A DNA stretch of 6,166 bases. It comes from an uncultured Christensenellaceae bacterium. GTDB lineage: Bacteria > Bacillota > Clostridia > Christensenellales > Borkfalkiaceae. The notes beneath the pieces were generated by a model. It had not been told where the DNA came from, did no database searches, and saw only the letters and a list, made by a program, of their open reading frames with translations. Position numbers and translations under genes: made by a program. The stretch is taken from contig CAJUKK010000023.1 of the NCBI GenBank assembly GCA_910586985.1, positions 1 to 6,166 of the forward strand, given 5' to 3'. Shown here one piece after another: positions 1 through 6,166 of this stretch; the first letter of the stretch is position 1, and each line of letters begins with the position of its first letter.

Positions 1-2163
1 AACTGGTGCGACTTCCTCAACTACTTTGACGCTTCCGTTTCGGTGCAGCTCTCTTTCATCAATCAGGGGACGCAGCGGGGCGAAGCGGAAAAAGCGGTCA
101 ATATCCCGGCACAGGAGGACGCTTTCAATTCTATCCGCACAGAATACCGGGATATGCTGAAAAACCAGCTTGCAAAGGGCAACAACGGGCTTGTCAAAGC
201 AAAATATATCACCTTTGCCATTGAAGCCGACAGTCTGGGCGCGGCGAAATCCCGCCTTGCCCGTATCGAAACGGACGTACTCAACAACTTTAAGCTCTTG
301 GGCGTGTCTGCCCGCCCCATGACAGGCTATGAACGCCTTAAAATGCTGCATGGCATTTTCCACCCGGAGGGCGGGCAGTTTGCCTTTGATTTTTCATGGC
401 TTGCCCCGTCCGGGCTTTCCACAAAGGACTTTATCGCCCCGTCCTCTTTCCGTTTTGGCGAGGGGCGGTATTTCCGCATGGGGCGCAAAATCGGCGCGGT
501 TTCATTCCTTGAAATCCTTGCGCCGGAATTAAACGACCGTATCTTGTCGGACATTCTGGACTTGGAAACGGGCGTTATCGTCAATCTGCATATCCACAGT
601 ATCGACCAGACCGAAGCCATAAAGACAATCAAGCGGAAAATCACCGACCTTGACAAAATGAAAATCGAGGAACAGAAAAAAGCGGTACGCAGCGGCTACG
701 ACATGGATATAATCCCGTCCGACCTTGCCACGTTCGGCAGCGAAGCGAAGAACCTCTTACAGGACTTGCAGAGCCGGAATGAAAGAATGTTCCTCTTGAC
801 GTTCCTTGTGGTGAACATGGCGGACACGAAGCGGAAACTGGAAAATGACGTATTCGCGGCGGCGGGCATTGCACAGAAGAACAACTGCGCCTTAACCCGC
901 CTTGACTACCAACAGGAAGCGGGGCTTATGTCCTCTGTACCGCTTGGGGAGAACCTTATCCCCATTCAAAGAGGGCTTACCACGTCAAGCACCGCTATCT
1001 TTATCCCCTTTATCACACAGGAGCTTTTCCAGACGGGCGCGGCTTTGTACTACGGCTTAAACGCCCTGTCTAACAACATGATACTCTGCGACCGCAAGCA
1101 GCTAAAGAACCCCAACGGCTTAATCTTGGGTACGCCGGGAAGCGGGAAATCCTTTGCCGCCAAACGGGAAATGACAAACGCTTTCCTCATTACAGACGAC
1201 GACATAATTATCTGCGACCCGGAAGCAGAGTATTTTTCCCTTGTGCAGCGGCTTGACGGGCAAGTGATACGGTTATCGCCTACGGGCATGGGCATTGACG
1301 GGAAGCCCCAGTATGTGAACCCTATGGATATTAACCTCAATTACAGCGAGGACGACAGCCCCCTTGCGCTGAAATCCGACTTTATCCTCTCCCTCTGCGA
1401 GCTTGTCATAGGCGGCAAGGAGGGCTTGCAGCCCGTCGATAAGACCGTCATTGACCGCGCCGTTAGGAACGTGTACCGCCCTTTCCTTGCAGACCCCGAC
1501 CCGGAGAAAATGCCTATCTTGGGCGACCTCTACAACGAGCTTTTGAAGCAGCCGGAGCCGGAAGCGGCGCGTATTGCGGCGGCGTTGGAGCTGTATGTTT
1601 CCGGGAGCCTTAACGTATTCAACCACCGTACCAACGTGGAGCTGAACAACCGCCTTGTCTGCTTTGACATCAAGCAGCTTGGGAAGCAGCTCAAAAAGTT
1701 AGGTATGCTCATTGTGCAGGACCAGGTATGGAACCGCGTCACCGTCAACCGGGCAGAAAGGAAATCCACCCGGTATTTTATGGACGAATTTCATCTTCTC
1801 TTGAAAGAGGAACAGACCGCCGCCTATTCCGTTGAAATCTGGAAGCGTTTCAGAAAATGGGGCGGCATACCCACAGCCATTACGCAGAACGTCAAAGATT
1901 TGCTTGCTTCCCGCGAAGTGGAGAATATCTTTGAAAACTCTGATTTTGTCCTCATGCTCAATCAGGCGGCGGGCGACCGGGCTATCCTTGCGAAGCAGCT
2001 CAATATCTCCCCGCAGCAAATGAGCTACGTCACCCATTCCGAAGCGGGCGAGGGGCTTTTGTTCTATGGCAACGTCATTCTGCCCTTTGTAGACCGCTTC
2101 CCGAAAGACACCGAGCTTTACCGGGTAATGACGACGAAGCCGGAGGAAGTGGGCGAAGCATGA
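1..2163 (+). CDS. VirB4-family conjugative transfer ATPase (5' end outside window)
   Basis: This is the energising ATPase of a Gram-positive type IV secretion (conjugation) apparatus, a cytoplasmic or membrane-peripheral P-loop ATPase of the VirB4/TraE/TcpF class. The frame is open from base 1 (NWCDFLNYFDASV...), so the GTG at 43 is an internal Val codon and the true start lies upstream. The 720 codons present probably lack about 70-100 N-terminal residues (estimate from family length). Numbering from base 1: Walker A GTPGSGKS at 377-384; the VirB4-type DPEAEY motif at 406-411; Walker B ending in FMDEF with D595-E596; and ITQN at 627-630, the conserved Gln motif that follows Walker B in this class. 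Residues 1-370 match the N-terminal VirB4 domain in style (YRDMLKNQLAKGNNG, KAKYITFAIEAD). No frameshift or missing ATPase residue is visible. Its TGA overlaps the next ATG (ATGA), which implies coupling to the methyltransferase gene. Family assignment is firm; the exact element type is inferred. Confidence 0.96.
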   Translation, partial: NWCDFLNYFDASVSVQLSFINQGTQRGEAEKAVNIPAQEDAFNSIRTEYRDMLKNQLAKGNNGLVKAKYITFAIEADSLGAAKSRLARIETDVLNNFKLLGVSARPMTGYERLKMLHGIFHPEGGQFAFDFSWLAPSGLSTKDFIAPSSFRFGEGRYFRMGRKIGAVSFLEILAPELNDRILSDILDLETGVIVNLHIHSIDQTEAIKTIKRKITDLDKMKIEEQKKAVRSGYDMDIIPSDLATFGSEAKNLLQDLQSRNERMFLLTFLVVNMADTKRKLENDVFAAAGIAQKNNCALTRLDYQQEAGLMSSVPLGENLIPIQRGLTTSSTAIFIPFITQELFQTGAALYYGLNALSNNMILCDRKQLKNPNGLILGTPGSGKSFAAKREMTNAFLITDDDIIICDPEAEYFSLVQRLDGQVIRLSPTGMGIDGKPQYVNPMDINLNYSEDDSPLALKSDFILSLCELVIGGKEGLQPVDKTVIDRAVRNVYRPFLADPDPEKMPILGDLYNELLKQPEPEAARIAAALELYVSGSLNVFNHRTNVELNNRLVCFDIKQLGKQLKKLGMLIVQDQVWNRVTVNRAERKSTRYFMDEFHLLLKEEQTAAYSVEIWKRFRKWGGIPTAITQNVKDLLASREVENIFENSDFVLMLNQAAGDRAILAKQLNISPQQMSYVTHSEAGEGLLFYGNVILPFVDRFPKDTELYRVMTTKPEEVGEA
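2142..2146 (+). promoter_or_regulatory. Ribosome binding site of the methyltransferase gene
   Basis: GGAGG lies inside the last codons of virB4, 13 bases before the ATG at 2160. The spacing is longer than usual, so initiation may depend partly on ribosomes ending virB4 at the ATGA overlap. Confidence 0.5.
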
Positions 2164-3107
2164 TAAAAAACGAAAAAAATATAAAACCACTGACACATTT
2201 AAGCCTGTTTACCGGGATAGGCGGCATAGACATAGCCGCCGAAGCCGCAGGCTTCACAACCGTCTGCCAGTGCGAATGGGCGGATTACCCAACCGCAGTA
2301 TTGGAAAAGCACTGGCCGGACGTTCCACGTTTCAGAGATATACACACTCTGACAAAGGAGGCTTTCTATGAACGGACAGGAAAAAAAGAACTCACGCTGC
2401 TCTCCGGCGGCTTCCCATGCCAGCCCTTTTCCAGTATCGGGCCAAAAAAGGGGTTTGAGGACACCCGTTACCTCTGGCCGGAAATGTGCCGCGTCATTAA
2501 CGAACTCCGGCCCCATTATGTGCTTGGCGAAAATGTTGCTAACTTCATCAATATGGGGTTCCACAAAACGCTCATTGACCTGGCAAAAGCGGGATATGCT
2601 GTTTGGACATTCGTACTTCCTGCTTGTGCCGTCGGCGCATGGCATGAACGCAAGCGAACTTTTATCGTGGGGATTGATGTTTCCTACTCCCCTTGCCGCC
2701 GACACAGGCTCAAGGACAAGGACGGAACGGATAAGCATATCCCCAAACGGGGCGTTCCGCCGGAAGAAACGGGACGGGAGGTACTGGTCGGCGGGGCTTT
2801 CGGAAACAATCTATTTTCTGACGCCGGTAACAGACCCGTCCCTGCGCTTCAACCCGGAATGGGTGGAATGGCTGATGGGCTTCCCACAGGGGTGGACGGA
2901 AATATCCTCTGGTGCATAGAGCCTACGGATATTCCCCGGCTGTCCCCGAACACAAAGGACAGGTCAAAACGCCTAAAAACGCTTGGGAACGCCGTAGTGC
3001 CGGCACAGGTTTACCCAATCTTAAAATATATCGCGGACATGGAAACCGGGAAATGTTCGGAATGGTGCGTCTGGGAAAAGGAGGTGGCAGACCATGAAAC
3101 AGTATAA
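2160..3107 (+). CDS. DNA (cytosine-5)-methyltransferase, orphan, ICE-borne
   Basis: It transfers a methyl group from S-adenosylmethionine to C5 of cytosine in a specific DNA site. Visible motifs in order: motif I FTGIGGIDIA (residues 17-26, SAM binding); motif IV GGFPCQPFS (83-91) with catalytic Cys87; motif VI ENV (124-126); motif VIII HERKRTFIVG (162-171) with R164 and R166; motif X LGNAVVPAQ (275-283). The region between VIII and X (about 172-265) is where the target recognition domain should lie and is short. At 315 aa it is a normal length for small enzymes of the class. The ATG at 2160 is chosen because it overlaps the virB4 stop and precedes motif I by a usual distance. A tail of about 25 residues after motif X overlaps the hydrolase start. 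No restriction endonuclease gene is adjacent here, so it is an orphan as far as can be seen. The recognition sequence cannot be read from the protein. A second frame in 2644-2919 also looks methyltransferase-like (separate entry). Confidence 0.95.
   Translation: MIKNEKNIKPLTHLSLFTGIGGIDIAAEAAGFTTVCQCEWADYPTAVLEKHWPDVPRFRDIHTLTKEAFYERTGKKELTLLSGGFPCQPFSSIGPKKGFEDTRYLWPEMCRVINELRPHYVLGENVANFINMGFHKTLIDLAKAGYAVWTFVLPACAVGAWHERKRTFIVGIDVSYSPCRRHRLKDKDGTDKHIPKRGVPPEETGREVLVGGAFGNNLFSDAGNRPVPALQPGMGGMADGLPTGVDGNILWCIEPTDIPRLSPNTKDRSKRLKTLGNAVVPAQVYPILKYIADMETGKCSEWCVWEKEVADHETV
2644..2919 (+). other. Second (+1) frame with methyltransferase-like motifs inside the methyltransferase gene
   Basis: From an ATG at 2644 to a TAG at 2917-2919 the +1 frame is open for 91 codons; the same frame is open further upstream. 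It begins MNASELLSWGL, then reads FPTPLAAD at its residues 13-20 and NPEWVEWLMGFPQGWTE at about 70-86 (2851-2901), close to its stop. From memory, both motifs and their order are typical of the C-terminal part of many phage-type C5 methyltransferases (PTPxxxD ... LNPxWVEWLMGFPxGWT). The host gene's own frame over the same bases reads QPGMGGMADGLPTGVDG and then continues into a good motif X, so it is not broken. No Shine-Dalgarno sequence precedes the 2644 ATG, and no obvious slippery site is seen. It may be a relic of an ancestral frame, a dual-coding segment or an alternative C-terminus. I do not call it a gene. Confidence 0.35.
3079..3086 (+). promoter_or_regulatory. Strong ribosome binding site of the CHAP hydrolase gene
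   Basis: AGGAGGTG is a near-perfect match to the 16S rRNA anti-Shine-Dalgarno, 7-9 bases before the ATG at 3094. It sits within the coding sequence for the methyltransferase tail, so that tail is constrained by the signal. It fixes 3094 as the start. Confidence 0.85.
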
Positions 3108-5202
3108 ATCCAGTGACAAGACCATGCTGAAAATGACCCGCGAGGGGGCTGTCGAGGTAAACGCCGCCACCGGGAAAAAGAAACGTATCAGCAAGCGGAT
3201 AAGGGACGCGGACTTTGCAAAGACCGAAGCCCCGCCGCAGCCGGAACAGGCAGCGCAGACCCTACCGGGCGGCGCAGCTCCCGCGCCCACAGCCGACGCG
3301 CCGCCGCTTCCCCATGCGCCGGGGGCAGAACGGGAACAGGACACCGCAGCAGCCGAGCGCGTCTTGGAGCGTATCGACGGGACGCGTACCAGAAAGGCGA
3401 GCAAAAAGGCGGCGAGGAAAGCACAGGCAGAAGCCACAGCAAAAGAAAAATCTTCCCGCTTGCAGTTTACCGACGAGGAACGGGCAACGCCGGAGCTTGA
3501 AAGGTATATCCGAAAATCGGACAAAGCCGCCGACCGTCTGGACGCGGCAAAGGCAGCTATCCCAAAAGAAAAGAAACTTGTACGGGAGCGCACCTTTGAC
3601 GAAGCCACCGGGAAAGGCAAGACCCGCCTACATTTTGAGGAACGGGAAAAGCCCATAGGAAAAGAAAAACCCCACAGCAACCCGCTATCCCGCCCCGCAC
3701 AGGAAGCGGGTATTTTCGTCCACAACAAGATACATTCCGTTGAAAAGGACAATTCCGGCGTTGAGGGGGCGCACAAATCCGAAGAACTGGCAGAGCGCGG
3801 CGCAAAGTACGGGGCGCGGAAAGTCAAGGAGGGCTACCGCAGCCACAAGCTCAAACCCTACCGGGCGGCGGCAAAGGCAGAGAAAGCGGCGTTCAAGGCG
3901 AATGTGGATTTCCAGTACCACAAAGCCCTGCACGATAACCCGCAGATTGCGGGCAATCCCCTTTCCCGCTTCATGCAGAAGCAGCAAATCAAGCGGCAGT
4001 ATGCAAAGGCGGCAAGGAAAGGCGGCGCAAAAACGGCGCAGAAAGCCGCAGAGAACACCCGCAAGGCGGCAAAAAAGACCGCCGAGGAAACAAAAAAGGC
4101 AATCGCTTTTGTAGGGCGGCACCCGGCGGGCGTATGTATCGCCGTTGCCGCGCTGCTCTTATTCATCATGGTATCGGCGGGGCTTTCCTCTTGCGGTTCC
4201 ATGTTCTCCGGCTTGATGAACGGCATACTTGGGACTTCCTACACGTCGGAGGACAGCGACCTTGTGGCGACGGAGAACAATTACGCCGCAAAGGAAAACG
4301 AGCTTCAGCAGCAGATTGACAATATCGAAAGCACCCACCCCGGCTATGACGAATACCGCTATGACCTTGACAGTATCGGGCATAACCCTCACGAATTAGC
4401 GTCCTACCTCACCGCCCTTTTACAGACCTACACCCCGCAGAGCGCACAGGCAGAACTAAACCGCGTCTTTGCCATGCAGTACACCTTGACGCTGACGGAA
4501 GAAACGGAAATCCGCTACCGCACAGAAACAAGCACAGACCCGGAAACAGGGGAAACGACCACCGAGGAAGTACCCTACGAGTACCATATCCTCAACGTGA
4601 AGCTGACGAACAAGCCCATTTCCGAGATTGCGGAGGAACTTCTAACGCCACAGCAGCTTGAAATGTACCGCGTCTATCTGGAAACAAGCGGCAACAAACC
4701 GCTGATTTTCGGCGGCGGCTCCCCCGATATGGGCGCGTCCGAGGATTTAAGCGGCGTACAGCTTGTAAACGGCACACGCCCCGGCAACACCGCCGTTGTA
4801 GACCTTGCGAAGCGGCAAGTCGGCAACGTGGGAGGGCGACCCTTTTGGAGCTGGTACGGATTTAACAGCCGCGTGGAATGGTGCGCCTGTTTCGTTTCAT
4901 GGTGCTACAATCAAGCCGGGAAAAGCGAGCCGCGCTTTGCCGGGTGCCAGTCACAGGGCGTACCCTGGTTCCAGTCACGCGGGCAATGGGGCGCGAGGGG
5001 CTATGAGAATATCGCCCCCGGCGACGCTATCTTTTTCGACTGGGACGGGGACGGGAGCGCAGACCATGTAGGGCTTGTTATCGGGACGGACGGGGAGCGC
5101 GTCTATACCGTCGAGGGCAATTCCGGCGACGCCTGCAAGATAAAGAGCTACCCCGTCAATTATGGCTGTATCAAGGGCTACGGCTTAATGAATTGGAACT
5201 GA
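3094..5202 (+). CDS. Membrane-anchored CHAP-domain peptidoglycan hydrolase of the conjugation machinery (CD1108-like)
   Basis: This is probably the VirB1-like cell-wall hydrolase that opens peptidoglycan locally for the transfer channel. Residues 1-340 are hydrophilic, Lys/Arg/Ala-rich and partly low complexity: a Pro/Ala stretch near 45-80, then long basic helices, with NPLSR occurring twice. A single hydrophobic segment spans about 345-366, so the N-terminal half should be cytoplasmic and the rest outside. An external region follows (about 370-560; IGHNPHELASYLTALL, then QYTLTLTEETEIRYR), of a kind I recall from ICE hydrolases. The C-terminal CHAP/NlpC-P60-like domain covers about 570-702: likely catalytic Cys597 in EWCACFVSWC, His658 in ADHVGLV and possible third residue Asn676 in VEGNSGD. 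There is no N-terminal signal peptide; the internal segment serves as anchor. LSSC at 364-367 resembles a lipobox. The gene overlaps the methyltransferase by 14 bases and is followed by DUF4315. Domain and topology are well supported; the bond cleaved is not determinable. Confidence 0.9.
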   Translation: MKQYKSSDKTMLKMTREGAVEVNAATGKKKRISKRIRDADFAKTEAPPQPEQAAQTLPGGAAPAPTADAPPLPHAPGAEREQDTAAAERVLERIDGTRTRKASKKAARKAQAEATAKEKSSRLQFTDEERATPELERYIRKSDKAADRLDAAKAAIPKEKKLVRERTFDEATGKGKTRLHFEEREKPIGKEKPHSNPLSRPAQEAGIFVHNKIHSVEKDNSGVEGAHKSEELAERGAKYGARKVKEGYRSHKLKPYRAAAKAEKAAFKANVDFQYHKALHDNPQIAGNPLSRFMQKQQIKRQYAKAARKGGAKTAQKAAENTRKAAKKTAEETKKAIAFVGRHPAGVCIAVAALLLFIMVSAGLSSCGSMFSGLMNGILGTSYTSEDSDLVATENNYAAKENELQQQIDNIESTHPGYDEYRYDLDSIGHNPHELASYLTALLQTYTPQSAQAELNRVFAMQYTLTLTEETEIRYRTETSTDPETGETTTEEVPYEYHILNVKLTNKPISEIAEELLTPQQLEMYRVYLETSGNKPLIFGGGSPDMGASEDLSGVQLVNGTRPGNTAVVDLAKRQVGNVGGRPFWSWYGFNSRVEWCACFVSWCYNQAGKSEPRFAGCQSQGVPWFQSRGQWGARGYENIAPGDAIFFDWDGDGSADHVGLVIGTDGERVYTVEGNSGDACKIKSYPVNYGCIKGYGLMNWN

Positions 5203-5223
5203 CAACAAAAAAATGAAAATCTG

Positions 5224-5230
5224 AAAGGAG
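5224..5230 (+). promoter_or_regulatory. Ribosome binding site of the DUF4315 gene
   Basis: AAAGGAG lies in the only real gap of the window (5203-5240, 38 bases, A-rich). It is 10 bases before the ATG at 5241, 7 before a TTG at 5238 and 16 before an ATG at 5247. No hairpin terminator or convincing promoter is visible in this gap, so readthrough from the hydrolase gene is expected. Confidence 0.75.
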
Positions 5231-5240
5231 AAATTTATTG

Positions 5241-5519
5241 ATGGCTATGAACAAAATTGAACGTATCGACAAGGAGATTGCAAAGACCCGCGAGAAAATC
5301 ACCGAGTACCAGAATAAATTAAGGGGGCTTGAAGCGCAGAAAACCGAAGCGGAAAACCTGCAAATCGTACAGCTTGTGCGCTCCATGCGCCTTTCCCCGC
5401 ATGAGCTTTCCGCTATGCTTTCCGGGGGCGGTATTCCGGGCATGGAAGCCGCGCCGGGCTACCCCGCAGAACCCGCAGACCATGACAACGAAGAAATGGA
5501 GGACACCGAGAATGAATAA
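5241..5519 (+). CDS. DUF4315 family small coiled-coil protein
   Basis: A 92-residue cytoplasmic protein of the DUF4315 type (recognised from NKIERIDKEIAKTREKI and KLRGLEAQKTEAENLQIVQ), a family I know only from conjugative elements of Clostridia. Its biochemical role is unknown. Residues about 4-48 form a charged heptad-like helix, a likely coiled coil. LVRSMRLSPHELSAML (45-60) follows, then a flexible Gly/Pro and acidic tail (GGGIPG ... DNEEMEDTENE). There is no signal peptide or membrane segment. The ATG at 5241 is preferred over the TTG at 5238 because it is a standard start at good spacing; the two differ by one residue. The gene overlaps the next by 8 bases, so the two are probably translated together. 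It may be an adaptor or assembly factor for neighbouring transfer proteins, but that is only inference. Confidence 0.9.
   Translation: MAMNKIERIDKEIAKTREKITEYQNKLRGLEAQKTEAENLQIVQLVRSMRLSPHELSAMLSGGGIPGMEAAPGYPAEPADHDNEEMEDTENE
5498..5502 (+). promoter_or_regulatory. Ribosome binding site of the DUF4366 gene
   Basis: GGAGG sits 9 bases before the ATG at 5512, inside the last codons of the DUF4315 gene. It supports 5512 as the start even though this lies before the upstream stop. Confidence 0.75.
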
Positions 5520-6166
5520 GAGCAAATTTATCCGCAGCTTTTTTGTGCTGCTTACCACATTTATCTGTATGGGCGGCTTTTCCGTCACCGCCTTTGCACA
5601 GACCCCGGAGGGACAGGACGACACCGACGACAGCGGCGTTGTCTACGAGGAACCCCAAAAGGAAGAACCCCTCACCCCGGACGGGAACGCGACCCTTGTA
5701 GACGATTTCGGCGGCAACAAGCAGCTTATCACAGTGACGACCAAAAACGGCAATTACTTTTATATCCTCATTGACCGGGACGACGAGGGCGAGGATACTG
5801 TACATTTCCTTAATCAAGTAGACGAAGCCGACCTCTTAGCACTTATGGAGGACGGAAGCACCAAAGCAGCCCCGCCCGCCGTTTGCAGTTGCACCGAGAA
5901 ATGCGAAGCCGGGAAAGTAAATGTGAGCTGCCCCGTCTGCAAGGACAACATGACCGCTTGCAGCGGCAAGGAAGCGGAGCCGGAAACCGAAGAACCGCCG
6001 GAGCAGCCCAAAGAAAAAGGCAATGCGGGCGGGCTTGTGCTTTTCCTTGTCGTGGCACTTCTTGGCGGCGGGGGCGCGTTCTATTATTTTAAGTTTATTA
6101 GACGCAAGCAGAACGTCAAGGGCGGCACCGACCTTGAAGATTTCGATTTTGACGACTACGACGAGG
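5512..6166 (+). CDS. DUF4366 (CD1107-like) mobile-element membrane protein, 3' end outside window
   Basis: This frame opens at an ATG after a good ribosome binding site and stays open for 218 codons to the window edge. Layout: a signal peptide at 1-29 (basic MNKSKFIR, hydrophobic FFVLLTTFICMGGF, cleavage likely at AFA-QT after Ala29); an acidic linker; a domain at about 60-112 (LITVTTKNGNYFYILIDRD, HFLNQVDEADLLALMED); a cluster of six Cys (125, 127, 131, 140, 143, 150); a Glu/Pro-rich linker; a membrane helix at about 173-193; basic RRK at 197-199 as stop-transfer; and an acidic cytoplasmic tail (DLEDFDFDDYDE). It should thus be a type I membrane protein with its main domain outside. This matches the DUF4366 family of ICEs, of unknown function. 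The usual length of about 210-260 aa suggests little is missing. Overlap with DUF4315 suggests a functional pair near the transfer channel. Confidence 0.9.
   Translation, partial: MNKSKFIRSFFVLLTTFICMGGFSVTAFAQTPEGQDDTDDSGVVYEEPQKEEPLTPDGNATLVDDFGGNKQLITVTTKNGNYFYILIDRDDEGEDTVHFLNQVDEADLLALMEDGSTKAAPPAVCSCTEKCEAGKVNVSCPVCKDNMTACSGKEAEPETEEPPEQPKEKGNAGGLVLFLVVALLGGGGAFYYFKFIRRKQNVKGGTDLEDFDFDDYDE

Noticed and set aside
43..45. GTG as the start of the VirB4 gene
   Set aside because: The frame is open and VirB4-like (NWCDFLNYFDASV) back to base 1, and no ribosome binding site precedes the GTG; the real start is outside the window.
2199..2738. 179-codon minus-strand ORF opposite the methyltransferase
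   Set aside because: No family features, and it lies fully opposite conserved methyltransferase motifs; judged a shadow.
2160..3107. A complete restriction-modification or new defence system
   Set aside because: Only the methyltransferase is present; neighbouring genes are conjugation components and no nuclease or other defence effector is visible.
3215..3658. 147-codon plus-strand ORF in another frame of the hydrolase gene
   Set aside because: Arg/Pro/Gln-rich composition typical of a shifted frame in G+C-rich DNA, with no motif resemblance, unlike the +1 frame in the methyltransferase.
3021..3827. 268-codon ORF on the minus strand opposite the hydrolase start
   Set aside because: It is Ser/Ala/Phe-rich, the mirror of Lys/Ala/Glu-rich coding on the plus strand, with no recognisable domain; a shadow of G+C-rich coding DNA.
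4003..4104. DNA tandem repeat in the Lys/Ala-rich stretch
   Set aside because: The repetition is at the level of amino acid composition (KAARK, KAAKK); the bases do not form an exact repeat unit.
5203..5240. Possible promoter or terminator in the A-rich gap
   Set aside because: No inverted repeat with a T-run and no convincing -35/-10 pair; only a ribosome binding site is supported.
5319..5817. Overlapping minus-strand ORFs opposite the DUF4315 and DUF4366 genes
   Set aside because: The opposite strand carries well-supported genes with ribosome binding sites and family features; the minus frames have none.

Overview
The window is a 6.2 kb piece of the conjugation module of an integrative and conjugative element (ICE) of the Tn1549/CTn type. 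These elements are common in gut Firmicutes (Clostridia such as Lachnospiraceae, Ruminococcaceae and Clostridioides). The evidence is the gene set and order: VirB4-like transfer ATPase, C5 DNA methyltransferase, membrane-anchored CHAP peptidoglycan hydrolase, DUF4315 coiled-coil protein, then a DUF4366 (CD1107-like) membrane protein. G+C is moderately high, with strong AGGAGG-type ribosome binding sites. I recall this order from C. difficile CTn elements and could not check it by search. The exact host species cannot be told.

Layout, all on the + strand: (1) 1-2163, most of a VirB4-family ATPase whose N-terminus lies before the window. (2) 2160-3107, a 315-aa C5-cytosine DNA methyltransferase overlapping virB4 by 4 bases. 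(3) 3094-5202, a 702-aa hydrolase overlapping the methyltransferase by 14 bases, with a basic cytoplasmic N-terminal half, one membrane segment and a C-terminal CHAP domain. (4) 5241-5519, a 92-aa DUF4315 protein after a 38-base gap. (5) 5512-6166, a DUF4366-type membrane protein overlapping the previous gene by 8 bases and cut by the window end. It has no stop in the window, so a finder that requires complete ORFs can miss it. The genes look like one translationally coupled transcript. I see no promoter, terminator, RNA gene, CRISPR array, insertion sequence, attachment site or origin, and no gene-free stretch over 38 bases.

Working together (inference from families): the VirB4 ATPase powers assembly or use of a Gram-positive type IV secretion channel. 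The CHAP protein opens peptidoglycan for the channel. The DUF4315 and DUF4366 proteins are small accessory parts of unknown function. The methyltransferase has no restriction enzyme beside it here and may protect element DNA on entry to a new host.

The most unusual observation is in the methyltransferase. The DNA at 2848-2901 reads as a methyltransferase-like motif in two frames: QPGMGGMADGLP in the gene's own frame and NPEWVEWLMGFPQGWTE in the +1 frame. The +1 frame also carries FPTPLAAD upstream and ends at 2919. This suggests an ancestral frameshift (overprinting), a dual-coding segment or a frameshifted alternative product.
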